From assembly GCA_943737045.1 (NCBI GenBank), contig CALSFV010000210.1, positions 868,001 through 932,000 on the forward strand: a stretch of DNA of 64,000 bases, read 5' to 3'. Origin of the DNA: Parapristionchus giblindavisi. Taxonomy: Eukaryota > Nematoda > Chromadorea > Rhabditida > Diplogasteridae. A model generated the notes under the pieces. That model did not search any database, was not told the DNA's origin, and saw nothing but the letters and a program-made list of their open reading frames with translations. Within the stretch, counting starts at the first letter, position 1. Every line of letters starts with the position of its first letter. The translations under genes were made by a program, and so were the position numbers. Shown piece after piece: positions 1 to 15,700 of this stretch.

Positions 1-3000
1 GAGAGTACTGAAAGATAAATTTGCATATTGGCCGTACTGACCACTTTGAAATAGTTTTTCTTATTCAGAATTTTTCGCTCTTTCATTTGGTATATGACAC
101 GATAGGTTTCATTTTCATTATCATATTTCTCAAGTTATCTTGATCATATCAGAGTAAAAGCTACTTTTGTACTTCGATCATTATAGCAGCAGTAAAATAT
201 TACAGATCGACATGACCTGAAGTGTGTCTCATTCAGAATTTTTTCCTCTTTCACATAGTATATCACTCGCTGAGTTTCATTGACAATTTGACTTGCAACG
301 AACTGTTTTGTACCAAAAACAGAGAGTACTGAAAGATAAATTTAAATATTGGCCGTACTGACCACTTTGAAATAGTTTTTCTTATTCAGAATTTTTCGCT
401 CTTTCATTTGGTATATGACACGATAGGTTTCATTTTCATTTTCAAATTTCTCAAGTTATCTTGATCATAACAGAGTAAAAGCTACTTTTGTACTTCGATC
501 ATTATAGCAGCAGTAAAATATTACAGATCGACATGACCTGAAGTGTGTCTCATTCAGAATTTTTTCCTCTTTCACATAGTATATCACTCGCTGAGTATCA
601 TTGACAATTTGACTTGCAACGAACTGTTTTGTACCAAAAACAGAGAGTACTGAAAGATAAATTTAAATATTGGCCGTACTGACCACTTTGAAATAGTTTT
701 TCTTATTCAGAATTTTTCGCTCTTTCATTTGGTATATGACACGATAGGTTTCATTTTCATTTTCAAATTTCTCAAGTTATCTTGATCATAACAGAGTAAA
801 AGCTACTTTTGTACTTCGATCATTATAGCAGCAGTAAAATATTACAGATCGACATGACCTGAAGTGTGTCTCATTCAGAATTTTTTCCTCTTTCACATAG
901 TATATCACTCGCTGAGTATCATTGACAATTTGACTTGCAACGAACTGTTTTGTACCAAAAACAGAGAGTACTGAAAGATAAATTTAAATATTGGCCGTAC
1001 TGACCACTTTGAAATAGTTTTTCTTATTCAGAATTTTTCGCTCTTTCATTTGGTATATGACACGATAGGTTTCATTTTCATTTTCAAATTTCTCAAGTTA
1101 TCTTGATCATAACAGAGTAAAAGCTACTTTTGTACTTCGATCATTATAGCAGCAGTAAAATATTACAGATCGACATGACCTGAAGTGTGTCTCATTCAGA
1201 ATTTTTTCCTCTTTCACATAGTATATCACTCGCTGAGTTTCATTGACAATTTGACTTGCAACGAACTGTTTTGTACCAAAAACAGAGAGTACTGAAAGAT
1301 AAATTTACATATTGGCCGTACTGACCACTTTGAAATAGTTTATCTTATTCAGAATTTTTCGCTCTTTCATTTGGTATATGACACGATAGGTTTCATTTTC
1401 ATTATCATATTTCTCAAGTTATCTTGATCATATCAGAGTAAAAGCTACTTTTGTACTTCGATCATTATAGCAGCAGTAAAATATTACAGATCGACATGAC
1501 CTGAAGTGTGTCTCATTCAGAATTTTTTCCTCTTTCACATAGTATATCACTCGCTGAGTATCATTGACAATTTGACTTGTAACGAACTGTTTTGTACCAA
1601 AAACAGAGAGTACTGAAAGATAAATTTACATATTGGCCGTACTGACCACTTTTAAATAGTTTATCTTATTCAGAAATTTTTCGCTCTTTCATTTGGTATA
1701 TGACACGATAGGTTTCATTTTCATTTTCAAATTTCTCAAGTTATCTTGATCATATCAGAGTAAAAGCTACTTTTGTACTTCGATCATTATAGCAGCAGTA
1801 AAATATTACAGATCGACACTTGCAACGAACTGTTTTGTACCAAAAACAGAGAGTACTGAAAGATAAATTTAAATATTGGCCGTACTGACCACTTTGAAAT
1901 AGTTTTTCTTATTCAGAATTTTTCGCTCTTTCATTTGGTATATGACACGATAGGTTTCATTTTCATTATCATATTTCTCAAGTTATCTTGATCATAACAG
2001 AGTAAAAGCTACTTTTGTACTTCGATCATTATAGCAGCAGTAAAATATTACAGATCGACATGACCTGAAGTGTGTCTCATTCAGAATTTTTTCCTCTTTC
2101 ACATAGTATATCACTCGCTGAGTTTCATTGACAATTTGACTTGCAACGAACTGTTTTGTACCAAAAACAGAGAGTACTGAAAGATAAATTTACATATTGG
2201 CCGTACTGACCACTTTGAAATAGTTTATCTTATTCAGAATTTTTCGCTCTTTCATTTGGTATATGACACGATAGGTTTCATTTTCATTATCATATTTCTC
2301 AAGTTATCTTGATCATATCAGAGTAAAAGCTACTTTTGTACTTCGATCATTATAGCAGCAGTAAAATATTACAGATCGACATGACCTGAAGTGTGTCTCA
2401 TTCAGAATTTTTTCCTCTTTCACATAGTATATCACTCGCTGAGTATCATTGACAATTTGACTTGTAACGAACTGTTTTGTACCAAAAACAGAGAGTACTG
2501 AAAGATAAATTTACATATTGGCCGTACTGACCACTTTTAAATAGTTTATCTTATTCAGAATTTTTCGCTCTTTCATTTGGTATATGACACGATAGGTTTC
2601 ATTTTTATTTTCAAATTTCTCAAGTTATCTTGATCATATCAGAGTAAAAGCTACTTTTGTACTTCGATCATTATAGCAGCAGTAAAATATTACAGATCGA
2701 CATGACCTGAAGTGTGTCTCATTCAGAATTTTTTCCTCTTTCACATAGTATATCACTCGCTGAGTATCATTGACAATTTGACTTGCAACGAACTGTTTTG
2801 TACCAAAAACAGAGAGTACTGAAAGATAAATTTAAATATTGGCCGTACTGACCACTTTGAAATAGTTTTTCTTATTCAGAATTTTTCGCTCTTTCATTTG
2901 GTATATGACACGATAGGTTTCATTTTCATTTTCAAATTTCTCAAGTTATCTTGATCATAACAGAGTAAAAGCTACTTTTGTACTTCGATCATTATAGCAG

Positions 3001-6000
3001 CAGTAAAATATTACAGATCGACATGACCTGAAGTGTGTCTCATTCAGAATTTTTTCCTCTTTCACATAGTATATCACTCGCTGAGTTTCATTGACAATTT
3101 GACTTGCAACGAACTGTTTTGTACCAAAAACAGAGAGTACTGAAAGATAAATTTACATATTGGCCGTACTGACCACTTTGAAATAGTTTATCTTATTCAG
3201 AATTTTTCGCTCTTTCATTTGGTAAATGACACGATAGGTTTCATTTTCATTATCATATTTCTCAAGTTATCTTGATCATATCAGAGTAAAAGCTACTTTT
3301 GTACTTCGATCATTATAGCAGCAGTAAAATATTACAGATCGACATGACCTGAAGTGTGTCTCATTCAGAATTTTTTCCTCTTTCACATAGTATATCACTC
3401 GCTGAGTTTCATTGACAATTTGACTTGCAACGAACTGTTTTGTACCAAAAACAGAGAGTACTGAAAGATAAATTTACATATTGGCCGTACTGACCACTTT
3501 GAAATAGTTTATCTTATTCAGAATTTTTCGCTCTTTCATTTGGTATATGACACGATAGGTTTCATTTTCATTATCATATTTCTCAAGTTATCTTGATCAT
3601 ATCAGAGTAAAAGCTACTTTTGTACTTCGATCATTATAGCAGCAGTAAAATATTACAGATCGACATGACCTGAAGTGTGTCTCATTCAGAATTTTTTCCT
3701 CTTTCACATAGTATATCACTCGCTGAGTATCATTGACAATTTGACTTGTAACGAACTGTTTTGTACCAAAAACAGAGAGTACTGAAAGATAAATTTACAT
3801 ATTGGCCGTACTGACCACTTTTAAATAGTTTATCTTATTCAGAAATTTTTCGCTCTTTCATTTGGTATATGACACGATAGGTTTCATTTTCATTTTCAAA
3901 TTTCTCAAGTTATCTTGATCATAACAGAGTAAAAGCTACTTTTGTACTTCGATCATTATAGCAGCAGTAAAATATTACAGATCGACATGACCTGAAGTGT
4001 GTCTCATTCAGAATTTTTTCCTCTTTCACATAGTATATCACTCGCTGAGTTTCATTGACAATTTGACTTGCAACGAACTGTTTTGTACCAAAAACAGAGA
4101 GTACTGAAAGATAAATTTACATATTGGCCGTACTGACCACTTTGAAATAGTTTATCTTATTCGGAATTTTTCGCTCTTTCATTTGGTATATGACACGATA
4201 GGTTTCATTTTCATTATCATATTTCTCAAGTTATCTTGATCATATCAGAGTAAAAGCTACTTTTGTACTTCGATCATTATAGCAGCAGTAAAATATTACA
4301 GATCAACATGACCTGAAGTGTGTCTCATTCAGAATTTTTTCCTCTTTCACATAGTATATCACTCGCTGAGTATCATTGGCAATTTGACTTGCAACGAACT
4401 GTTTTGTACCAAAAACAGAGAGTACTGAAAGATAAATTTACATATTGGCCGTACTGACCACTTTGAAATAGTTTATCTTATTCGGAATTTTTCGCTCTTT
4501 CATTTGGTATATGACACGATAGGTTTCATTTTCATTATCATATTTCTCAAGTTATCTTGATCATATCAGAGTAAAAGCTACTTTTGTACTTCGATCATTA
4601 TAGCAGCAGTAAAATATTACAGATCGACATGACCTGAAGTGTGTCTCATTCAGAATTTTTTCCTCTTTCACATAGTATATCACTCGCTGAGTATCATTGA
4701 CAATTTGACTTGTAACGAACTGTTTTGTACCAAAAACAGAGAGTACTGGAAGATAAATTTACATATTGGCCGTACTGACCACTTTGAAATAGTTTATCTT
4801 ATTCAGAATTTTTCGCTCTTTCATTTGGTATATGACACGATAGGTTTCATTTTCATTTTCAAATATCTCAAGTTATCTTGATCATATCAGAGTAAAAGCT
4901 ACTTTTGTACTTCGATCATTATAGCAGCAGTAAAATATTACAGATCGACATGACCTGAAGTGTGTCTCATTCAGAATTTTTTCCTCTTTCACATAGTATA
5001 TCACTCGCTGAGTATCATTGACAATTTGACTTGCAACGAACTGTTTTGTACCAAAAACAGAGAGTACTGAAAGATAAATTTAAATATTGGCCGTACTGAC
5101 CACTTTGAAATAGTTTTTCTTATTCAGAATTTTTCGCTCTTTCATTTGGTATATGACACGATAGGTTTCATTTTCATTTTCAAATTTCTCAAGTTATCTT
5201 GATCATAACAGAGTAAAAGCTACTTTTGTACTTCGATCATTATAGCAGCAGTAAAATATTACAGATCGACATGACCTGAAGTGTGTCTCATTCAGAATTT
5301 TTTCCTCTTTCACATAGTATATCACTCGCTGAGTTTCATTGACAATTTGACTTGCAACGAACTGTTTTGTACCAAAAACAGAGAGTACTGAAAGATAAAT
5401 TTACATATTGGCCGTACTGACCACTTTGAAATAGTTTATCTTATTCAGAATTTTTCGCTCTTTCATTTGGTATATGACACGATAGGTTTCATTTTCATTT
5501 TCAAATATCTCAAGTTATCTTGATCATATCAGAGTAAAAGCTACTTTTGTACTTCGATCATTATAGCAGCAGTAAAATATTACAGATCGACATGACCTGA
5601 AGTGTGTCTCATTCAGAATTTTTTCCTCTTTCACATAGTATATCACTCGCTGAGTTTCATTGACAATTTGACTTGCAACGAACTGTTTTGTACCAAAAAC
5701 AGAGAGTACTGAAAGATAAATTTACATATTGGCCGTACTGACCACTTTGAAATAGTTTATCTTATTCAGAATTTTTCGCTCTTTCATTTGGTATATGACA
5801 CGATAAGTTTCATTTTCATTATCATATTTCTCAAGTTATCTTGATCATATCAGAGTAAAAGCTACTTTTGTACTTCGATCATTATAGCAGCAGTAAAATA
5901 TTACAGATCGACATGACCTGAAGTGTGTCTCATTCAGAATTTTTTCCTCTTTCACATAGTATATCACTCGCTGAGTATCATTGACAATTTGACTTGTAAC

Positions 6001-6319
6001 GAACTGTTTTGTACCAATAACAGAGAGTACTGAAAGATAAATTTAAATATTGGCCGTACTGACCACTTTGAAATAGTTTTTCTTATTCAGAATTTTTCGC
6101 TCTTTCATTTGGTATATGACACGATAGGTTTCATTTTCATTTTCAAATTTCTCAAGTTATCTTGATCATAACAGAGTAAAAGCTACTTTTGTACTTCGAT
6201 CATTATAGCAGCAGTAAAATATTACAGATCGACATGACCTGAAGTGTGTCTCATTCAGAATTTTTTCCTCTTTCACATAGTATATCACTCGCTGAGTTTC
6301 ATTGACAATTTGACTTGCA

Positions 6320-8600
6320 ACGAACTGTTTTGTACCAAAAACAGAGAGTACTGAAAGATAAATTTACATATTGGCCGTACTGACCACTTTGAAATAGTTT
6401 ATCTTATTCAGAATTTTTCGCTCTTTCATTTGGTATATGACACGATAAGTTTCATTTTCATTATCATATTTCTCAAGTTATCTTGATCATATCAGAGTAA
6501 AAGCTACTTTTGTACTTCGATCATTATAGCAGCAGTAAAATATTACAGATCGACATGACCTGAAGTGTGTCTCATTCAGAATTTTTTCCTCTTTCACATA
6601 GTATATCACTCGCTGAGTATCATTGACAATTTGACTTGTAACGAACTGTTTTGTACCAAAAACAGAGAGTACTGAAAGATAAATTTACATATTGGCCGTA
6701 CTGACCACTTTTAAATAGTTTTTCTTATTCAGAATTTTTCGCTCTTTCATTTGGTATATGACACGATAGGTTTCATTTTCATTTTCAAATTTCTCAAGTT
6801 ATCTTGATCATAACAGAGTAAAAGCTACTTTTGTACTTCGATCATTATAGAAGCAGTAAAATATTACAGATCGACATGACCTGAAGTGTGTCTCATTCAG
6901 AATTTTTTCCTCTTTCACATAGTATATCACTCGCTGAGTTTCATTGGCAATTTGACTTGCAACGAACTGTTTTGTACCAAAAACAGAGAGTACTGAAAGA
7001 TAAATTTACATATTGGCCGTACTGACCACTTTGAAATAGTTTATCTTATTCAGAATTTTTCGCTCTTTCATTTGGTAAATGACACGATAGGTTTCATTTT
7101 CATTATCATATTTCTCAAGTTATCTTGATCATATCAGAGTAAAAGCTACTTTTGTACTTCGATCATTATAGCAGCAGTAAAATATTACAGATCGACATGA
7201 CCTGAAGTGTGTCTCATTCAGAATTTTTTCCTCTTTCACATAGTATATCACTCGCTGAGTATCATTGACAATTTGACTTGCAACGAACTGTTTTGTACCA
7301 AAAACAGAGAGTACTGAAAGATAAATTTAAATATTGGCCGTACTGACCACTTTGAAATAGTTTTTCTTATTCAGAATTTTTCGCTCTTTCATTTGGTATA
7401 TGACACGATAGGTTTCATTTTCATTTTCAAATTTCTCAAGTTATCTTGATCATAACAGAGTAAAAGCTACTTTTGTACTTCGATCATTATAGCAGCAGTA
7501 AAATATTACAGATCGACATGACCTGAAGTGTGTCTCATTCAGAATTTTTTCCTCTTTCACATAGTATATCACTCGCTGAGTTTCATTGACAATTTGACTT
7601 GCAACGAACTGTTTTGTACCAAAAACAGAGAGTACTGAAAGATAAATTTACATATTGGCCGTACTGACCACTTTGAAATAGTTTATCTTATTCAGAATTT
7701 TTCGCTCTTTCATTTGGTATATGACACGATAAGTTTCATTTTCATTATCATATTTCTCAAGTTATCTTGATCATATCAGAGTAAAAGCTACTTTTGTACT
7801 TCGATCATTATAGCAGCAGTAAAATATTACAGATCGACATGACCTGAAGTGTGTCTCATTCAGAATTTTTTCCTCTTTCACATAGTATATCACTCGCTGA
7901 GTATCATTGACAATTTGACTTGTAACGAACTGTTTTGTACCAAAAACAGAGAGTACTGAAAGATAAATTTACATATTGGCCGTACTGACCACTTTTAAAT
8001 AGTTTTTCTTATTCAGAATTTTTCGCTCTTTCATTTGGTATATGACACGATAGGTTTCATTTTCATTTTCAAATTTCTCAAGTTATCTTGATCATAACAG
8101 AGTAAAAGCTACTTTTGTACTTCGATCATTATAGAAGCAGTAAAATATTACAGATCGACATGACCTGAAGTGTGTCTCATTCAGAATTTTTTCCTCTTTC
8201 ACATAGTATATCACTCGCTGAGTTTCATTGGCAATTTGACTTGCAACGAACTGTTTTGTACCAAAAACAGAGAGTACTGAAAGATAAATTTACATATTGG
8301 CCGTACTGACCACTTTGAAATAGTTTATCTTATTCAGAATTTTTCGCTCTTTCATTTGGTAAATGACACGATAGGTTTCATTTTCATTATCATATTTCTC
8401 AAGTTATCTTGATCATATCAGAGTAAAAGCTACTTTTGTACTTCGATCATTATAGCAGCAGTAAAATATTACAGATCGACATGACCTGAAGTGTGTCTCA
8501 TTCAGAATTTTTTCCTCTTTCACATAGTATATCACTCGCTGAGTATCATTGACAATTTGACTTGTAACGAACTGTTTTGTACCAAAAACAGAGAGTACTG
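6320..8600 (+). repeat. Higher-order repeat, 1,284-bp (4-monomer) duplication
   Basis: The private variant 'tatagaagcag' occurs only at about 6848 and 8132, exactly 1,284 bp (4 x 321) apart, with matching variant strings around it. Other 4-mer duplications in the array are marked by 'gaaattgttt' at about 18434 and 19718 and by 'tcagatttttttcc' near 21190 and 22474. Confidence 0.8.
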
Positions 8601-9539
8601 AAAGATAAATTTACATATTGGCCGTACTGACCACTTTTAAATAGTTTATCTTATTCAGAATTTTTCGCTCTTTCATTTGGTATATGACACGATAAGTTTC
8701 ATTTTCATTATCATATTTCTCAAGTTATCTTGACCATATCAGAGTAAAAGCTACTTTTGTACTTCGATCATTATAGCAGCAGTAAAATATTACAGATCGA
8801 CATGACCTGAAGTGTGTCTCATTCAGAATTTTTTCCTCTTTCACATAGTATATCACTCGCTGAGTATCATTGACAATTTGACTTGCAACGAACTGTTTTG
8901 TACCAAAAACAGAGAGTACTGAAAGATAAATTTAAATATTGGCCGTACTGACCACTTTGAAATAGTTTTTCTTATTCAGAATTTTTCGCTCTTTCATTTG
9001 GTATATGACACGATAGGTTTCATTTTCATTTTCAAATTTCTCAAGTTATCTTGATCATAACAGAGTAAAAGCTACTTTTGTACTTCGATCATTATAGCAG
9101 CAGTAAAATATTACAGATCGACATGACCTGAAGTGTGTCTCATTCAGAATTTTTTCCTCTTTCACATAGTATATCACTCGCTGAGTTTCATTGACAATTT
9201 GACTTGCAACGAACTGTTTTGTACCAAAAACAGAGAGTACTGAAAGATAAATTTACATATTGGCCGTACTGACCACTTTGAAATAGTTTATCTTATTCAG
9301 AATTTTTCGCTCTTTCATTTGGTATATGACACGATAGGTTTCATTTTCATTATCATATTTCTCAAGTTATCTTGATCATATCAGAGTAAAAGCTACTTTT
9401 GTACTTCGATCATTATAGCAGCAGTAAAATATTACAGATCGACATGACCTGAAGTGTGTCTCATTCAGAATTTTTTCCTCTTTCACATAGTATATCACTC
9501 GCTGAGTATCATTGACAATTTGACTTGTAACGAACTGTT

Positions 9540-12500
9540 TTGTACCAAAAACAGAGAGTACTGAAAGATAAATTTACATATTGGCCGTACTGACCACTTT
9601 TAAATAGTTTATCTTATTCAGAAATTTTTCGCTCTTTCATTTGGTATATGACACGATAGGTTTCATTTTCATTTTCAAATTTCTCAAGTTATCTTGATCA
9701 TATCAGAGTAAAAGCTACTTTTGTACTTCGATCATTATAGCAGCAGTAAAATATTACAGATCGACACTTGCAACGAACTGTTTTGTACCAAAAACAGAGA
9801 GTACTGGAAGATAAATTTACATATTGGCCGTACTGACCACTTTGAAATAGTTTATCTTATTCAGAATTTTTCGCTCTTTCATTTGGTATATGACACGATA
9901 GGTTTCATTTTCATTTTCAAATATCTCAAGTTATCTTGATCATATCAGAGTAAAAGCTACTTTTGTACTTCGATCATTATAGCAGCAGTAAAATATTACA
10001 GATCGACATGACCTGAAGTGTGTCTCATTCAGAATTTTTTCCTCTTTCACATAGTATATCACTCGCTGAGTTTCATTGACAATTTGACTTGCAACGAACT
10101 GTTTTGTACCAAAAACAGAGAGTACTGAAAGATAAATTTACATATTGGCCGTACTGACCACTTTGAAATAGTTTATCTTATTCGGAATTTTTCGCTCTTT
10201 CATTTGGTATATGACACGATAGGTTTCATTTTCATTATCATATTTCTCAAGTTATCTTGATCATATCAGAGTAAAAGCTACTTTTGTACTTCGATCATTA
10301 TAGCAGCAGTAAAATATTACAGATCGACATGACCTGAAGTGTGTCTCATTCAGAATTTTTTCCTCTTTCACATAGTATATCACTCGCTGAGTATCATTGA
10401 CAATTTGACTTGTAACGAACTGTTTTGTACCAAAAACAGAGAGTACTGGAAGATAAATTTACATATTGGCCGTACTGACCACTTTGAAATAGTTTATCTT
10501 ATTCAGAATTTTTCGCTCTTTCATTTGGTATATGACACGATAGGTTTCATTTTCATTTTCAAATATCTCAAGTTATCTTGATCATATCAGAGTAAAAGCT
10601 ACTTTTGTACTTCGATCATTATAGCAGCAGTAAAATATTACAGATCGACATGACCTGAAGTGTGTCTCATTCAGAATTTTTTCCTCTTTCACATAGTATA
10701 TCACTCGCTGAGTATCATTGACAATTTGACTTGTAACGAACTGTTTTGTACCAAAAACAGAGAGTACTGAAAGATAAATTTACATATTGGCCGTACTGAC
10801 CACTTTTAAATAGTTTATCTTATTCAGAATTTTTCGCTCTTTCATTTGGTATATGACACGATAAGTTTCATTTTCATTATCATATTTCTCAAGTTATCTT
10901 GACCATATCAGAGTAAAAGCTACTTTTGTACTTCGATCATTATAGCAGCAGTAAAATATTACAGATCGACATGACCTGAAGTGTGTCTCATTCAGAATTT
11001 TTTCCTCTTTCACATAGTATATCACTCGCTGAGTATCATTGACAATTTGACTTGCAACGAACTGTTTTGTACCAAAAACAGAGAGTACTGAAAGATAAAT
11101 TTAAATATTGGCCGTACTGACCACTTTGAAATAGTTTTTCTTATTCAGAATTTTTCGCTCTTTCATTTGGTATATGACACGATAGGTTTCATTTTCATTT
11201 TCAAATTTCTCAAGTTATCTTGATCATAACAGAGTAAAAGCTACTTTTGTACTTCGATCATTATAGCAGCAGTAAAATATTACAGATCGACATGACCTGA
11301 AGTGTGTCTCATTCAGAATTTTTTCCTCTTTCACATAGTATATCACTCGCTGAGTTTCATTGACAATTTGACTTGCAACGAACTGTTTTGTACCAAAAAC
11401 AGAGAGTACTGAAAGATAAATTTACATATTGGCCGTACTGACCACTTTGAAATAGTTTATCTTATTCAGAATTTTTCGCTCTTTCATTTGGTATATGACA
11501 CGATAGGTTTCATTTTCATTATCATATTTCTCAAGTTATCTTGATCATATCAGAGTAAAAGCTACTTTTGTACTTCGATCATTATAGCAGCAGTAAAATA
11601 TTACAGATCGACATGACCTGAAGTGTGTCTCATTCAGAATTTTTTCCTCTTTCACATAGTATATCACTCGCTGAGTATCATTGACAATTTGACTTGTAAC
11701 GAACTGTTTTGTACCAAAAACAGAGAGTACTGAAAGATAAATTTACATATTGGCCGTACTGACCACTTTTAAATAGTTTATCTTATTCAGAAATTTTTCG
11801 CTCTTTCATTTGGTATATGACACGATAGGTTTCATTTTCATTTTCAAATTTCTCAAGTTATCTTGATCATATCAGAGTAAAAGCTACTTTTGTACTTCGA
11901 TCATTATAGCAGCAGTAAAATATTACAGATCGACACTTGCAACGAACTGTTTTGTACCAAAAACAGAGAGTACTGGAAGATAAATTTACATATTGGCCGT
12001 ACTGACCACTTTGAAATAGTTTATCTTATTCAGAATTTTTCGCTCTTTCATTTGGTATATGACACGATAGGTTTCATTTTCATTTTCAAATATCTCAAGT
12101 TATCTTGATCATATCAGAGTAAAAGCTACTTTTGTACTTCGATCATTATAGCAGCAGTAAAATATTACAGATCGACATGACCTGAAGTGTGTCTCATTCA
12201 GAATTTTTTCCTCTTTCACATAGTATATCACTCGCTGAGTTTCATTGACAATTTGACTTGCAACGAACTGTTTTGTACCAAAAACAGAGAGTACTGAAAG
12301 ATAAATTTACATATTGGCCGTACTGACCACTTTGAAATAGTTTATCTTATTCGGAATTTTTCGCTCTTTCATTTGGTATATGACACGATAGGTTTCATTT
12401 TCATTATCATATTTCTCAAGTTATCTTGATCATATCAGAGTAAAAGCTACTTTTGTACTTCGATCATTATAGCAGCAGTAAAATATTACAGATCGACATG

Positions 12501-12760
12501 ACCTGAAGTGTGTCTCATTCAGAATTTTTTCCTCTTTCACATAGTATATCACTCGCTGAGTATCATTGACAATTTGACTTGTAACGAACTGTTTTGTACC
12601 AAAAACAGAGAGTACTGGAAGATAAATTTACATATTGGCCGTACTGACCACTTTGAAATAGTTTATCTTATTCAGAATTTTTCGCTCTTTCATTTGGTAT
12701 ATGACACGATAGGTTTCATTTTCATTTTCAAATATCTCAAGTTATCTTGATCATATCAGA
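9540..12760 (+). repeat. Higher-order repeat, 2,169-bp period
   Basis: Within the satellite, the rare 79-bp-deleted monomer recurs at about 9766 and 11935, and the 'ctggaagata' variant at about 10446 and 12615. Both pairs are 2,169 bp apart, which is six 321-bp monomers plus one 243-bp monomer. The same 7-monomer neighbourhood near 4.6 kb lies 5,700 bp upstream (17 x 321 + 243). This shows recent block duplication rather than copy-by-copy spread. Confidence 0.85.
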
Positions 12761-15700
12761 GTAAAAGCTACTTTTGTACTTCGATCATTATAGCAGCAGT
12801 AAAATATTACAGATCGACATGACCTGAAGTGTGTCTCATTCAGAATTTTTTCCTCTTTCACATAGTATATCACTCGCTGAGTATCATTGACAATTTGACT
12901 TGCAACGAACTGTTTTGTACCAAAAACAGAGAGTACTGAAAGATAAATTTAAATATTGGCCGTACTGACCACTTTGAAATAGTTTTTCTTATTCAGAATT
13001 TTTCGCTCTTTCATTTGGTATATGACACGATAGGTTTCATTTTCATTTTCAAATTTCTCAAGTTATCTTGATCATAACAGAGTAAAAGCTACTTTTGTAC
13101 TTCGATCATTATAGCAGCAGTAAAATATTACAGATCGACATGACCTGAAGTGTGTCTCATTCAGAATTTTTTCCTCTTTCACATAGTATATCACTCGCTG
13201 AGTTTCATTGACAATTTGACTTGCAACGAACTGTTTTGTACCAAAAACAGAGAGTACTGAAAGATAAATTTACATATTGGCCGTACTGACCACTTTGAAA
13301 TAGTTTTTCTTTTTCAGAATTTTTCGCTCTTTCATTTGGTATATGACACGATAGGTTTCATTTTCATTTTTAAATTTCTCAAGTTATCTTGATCATATCA
13401 GAGTAAAAGCTACTTTTGTACTTCGATCATTATAGCAGCAGTAAAATATTACAGATCGACATGACCTGAAGTGTGTCTCATTCAGAATTTTTTCCTCTTT
13501 CACATAGTATATCACTCGCGGAGTATCATTGACAATTTGACTTGTAACGAACTGTTTTGTACCAAAAACAGAGAGTACTGATAGATAAATTTAAATATTG
13601 GCCGTACTGACCACTTTGAAATAGTTTATCTTATTCAGATTTTTTCGCTCTTTCATTTGGTATATGACACGATAGGTTTCATTTTCATTTTTAAATTTCT
13701 CAAGTTATCTTGATCATATCAGAGTAAAAGCTACTTTTGTACTTCGATCATTATAGCAGCAGTAAAATATTACAGATCGACATGACCTGAAGTGTGTCTC
13801 ATTCAGAATTTTTTCCTCTTTCACATAGTATATCACTCGCTGAGTATCATTGACAATTTGACTTGTAACGAACTGTTTTGTACCAAAAACAGAGAGAACT
13901 GAAAGATAAATTTACATATTGGCCGTACTGACCACTTTTAAATAGTTTATCTTATTCAGAATTTTTCGCTCTTTCATTTGGTATATGACACGATAGGTTT
14001 CATTTTTATTTTCTAATTTCTCAAGTTATCTTGATCATATCAGAGTAAAAGCTACTTTTGTACTTCGATCATTATAGCAGCAGTAAAATATTACAGATCG
14101 ACATGACCTGAAGTGTGTCTCATTCAGAATTTTTTCCTCTTTCACATAGTATATCACTCGCTGAGTATCATTGACAATTTGACTTGCAACGAACTGTTTT
14201 GTACCAAAAACAGAGAGTACTGAAAGATAAATTTAAATATTGGCCGTACTGACCACTTTGAAATAGTTTTTCTTATTCAGAATTTTTCGCTCTTTCATTT
14301 GGTATATGACACGATAGGTTTCATTTTCATTTTTAAATTTCTCAAGTTATCTTGATCATATCAGAGTAAAAGCTACTTTTGTACTTCGATCATTATAGCA
14401 GCAGTAAAATATTACAGATCGACATGACCTGAAGTGTGTCTCATTCAGAATTTTTTCCTCTTTCACATAGTATATCACTCGCGGAGTATCATTGACAATT
14501 TGACTTGTAACGAACTGTTTTGTACCAAAAACAGAGAGTACTGATAGATAAATTTAAATATTGGCCGTACTGACCACTTTGAAATAGTTTATCTTATTCA
14601 GATTTTTTCGCTCTTTCATTTGGTATATGACACGATAGGTTTCATTTTCATTATCATATTTCTCAAGTTATCTTGATCATATCAGAGTAAAAGCTACTTT
14701 TGTACTTCGATCATTATAGCAGCAGTAAAATATTACAGATCGACATGACCTGAAGTGTGTCTCATTCAGAATTTTTTCCTCTTTCACATAGTATATCACT
14801 CGCTGAGTATCATTGACAATTTGACTTGCAACGAACTGTTTTGTACCAAAAACAGAGAGTACTGAAAGATAAATTTAAATATTGGCCGTACTGACCACTT
14901 TTAAATAGTTTTTCTTATTCAGAATTTTTCGCTCTTTCATTTGGTATATGACACGATAGGTTTCATTTTCATTATCATATTTCTCAAGTTATCTTGATCA
15001 TATCAGAGTAAAAGCTACTTTTGTACTTCGATCATTATAGCAGCAGTAAAATATTACAGATCGACATGACCTGAAGTGTGTCTCATTCAGAATTTTTTCC
15101 TCTTTCACATAGTATATCACTCGCGGAGTATCATTGACAATTTGACTTGTAACGAACTGTTTTGTACCAAAAACAGAGAGTACTGAAAGATAAATTTAAA
15201 TATTGGCCGTACTGACCACTTTGAAATAGTTTTTCTTATTCAGAATTTTTCGCTCTTTCATTTGGTATATGACACGATAGGTTTCATTTTCATTTTTAAA
15301 TTTCTCAAGTTATCTTGATCATATCAGAGTAAAAGCTACTTTTGTACTTCGATCATTATAGCAGCAGTAAAATATTACAGATCGACATGACCTGAAGTGT
15401 GTCTCATTCAGAATTTTTTCCTCTTTCACATAGTATATCACTCGCTGAGTATCATTGACAATTTGACTTGCAACGAACTGTTTTGTACCAAAAACAGAGA
15501 GTACTGAAAGATAAATTTAAATATTGGCCGTACTGACCACTTTGAAATAGTTTTTCTTATTCAGAATTTTTCGCTCTTTCATTTGGTATATGACACGATA
15601 GGTTTCATTTTCATTTTTAAATTTCTCAAGTTATCTTGATCATATCAGAGTAAAAGCTACTTTTGTACTTCGATCATTATAGCAGCAGTAAAATATTACA

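Noticed and set aside
4639..12750. Repeated 72- and 80-codon open frames in the satellite array (4639, 9721, 10339, 11890, 12508)
   Set aside because: They are the same satellite monomer read in one frame, open only in copies with a particular variant; no codon bias or protein signature.
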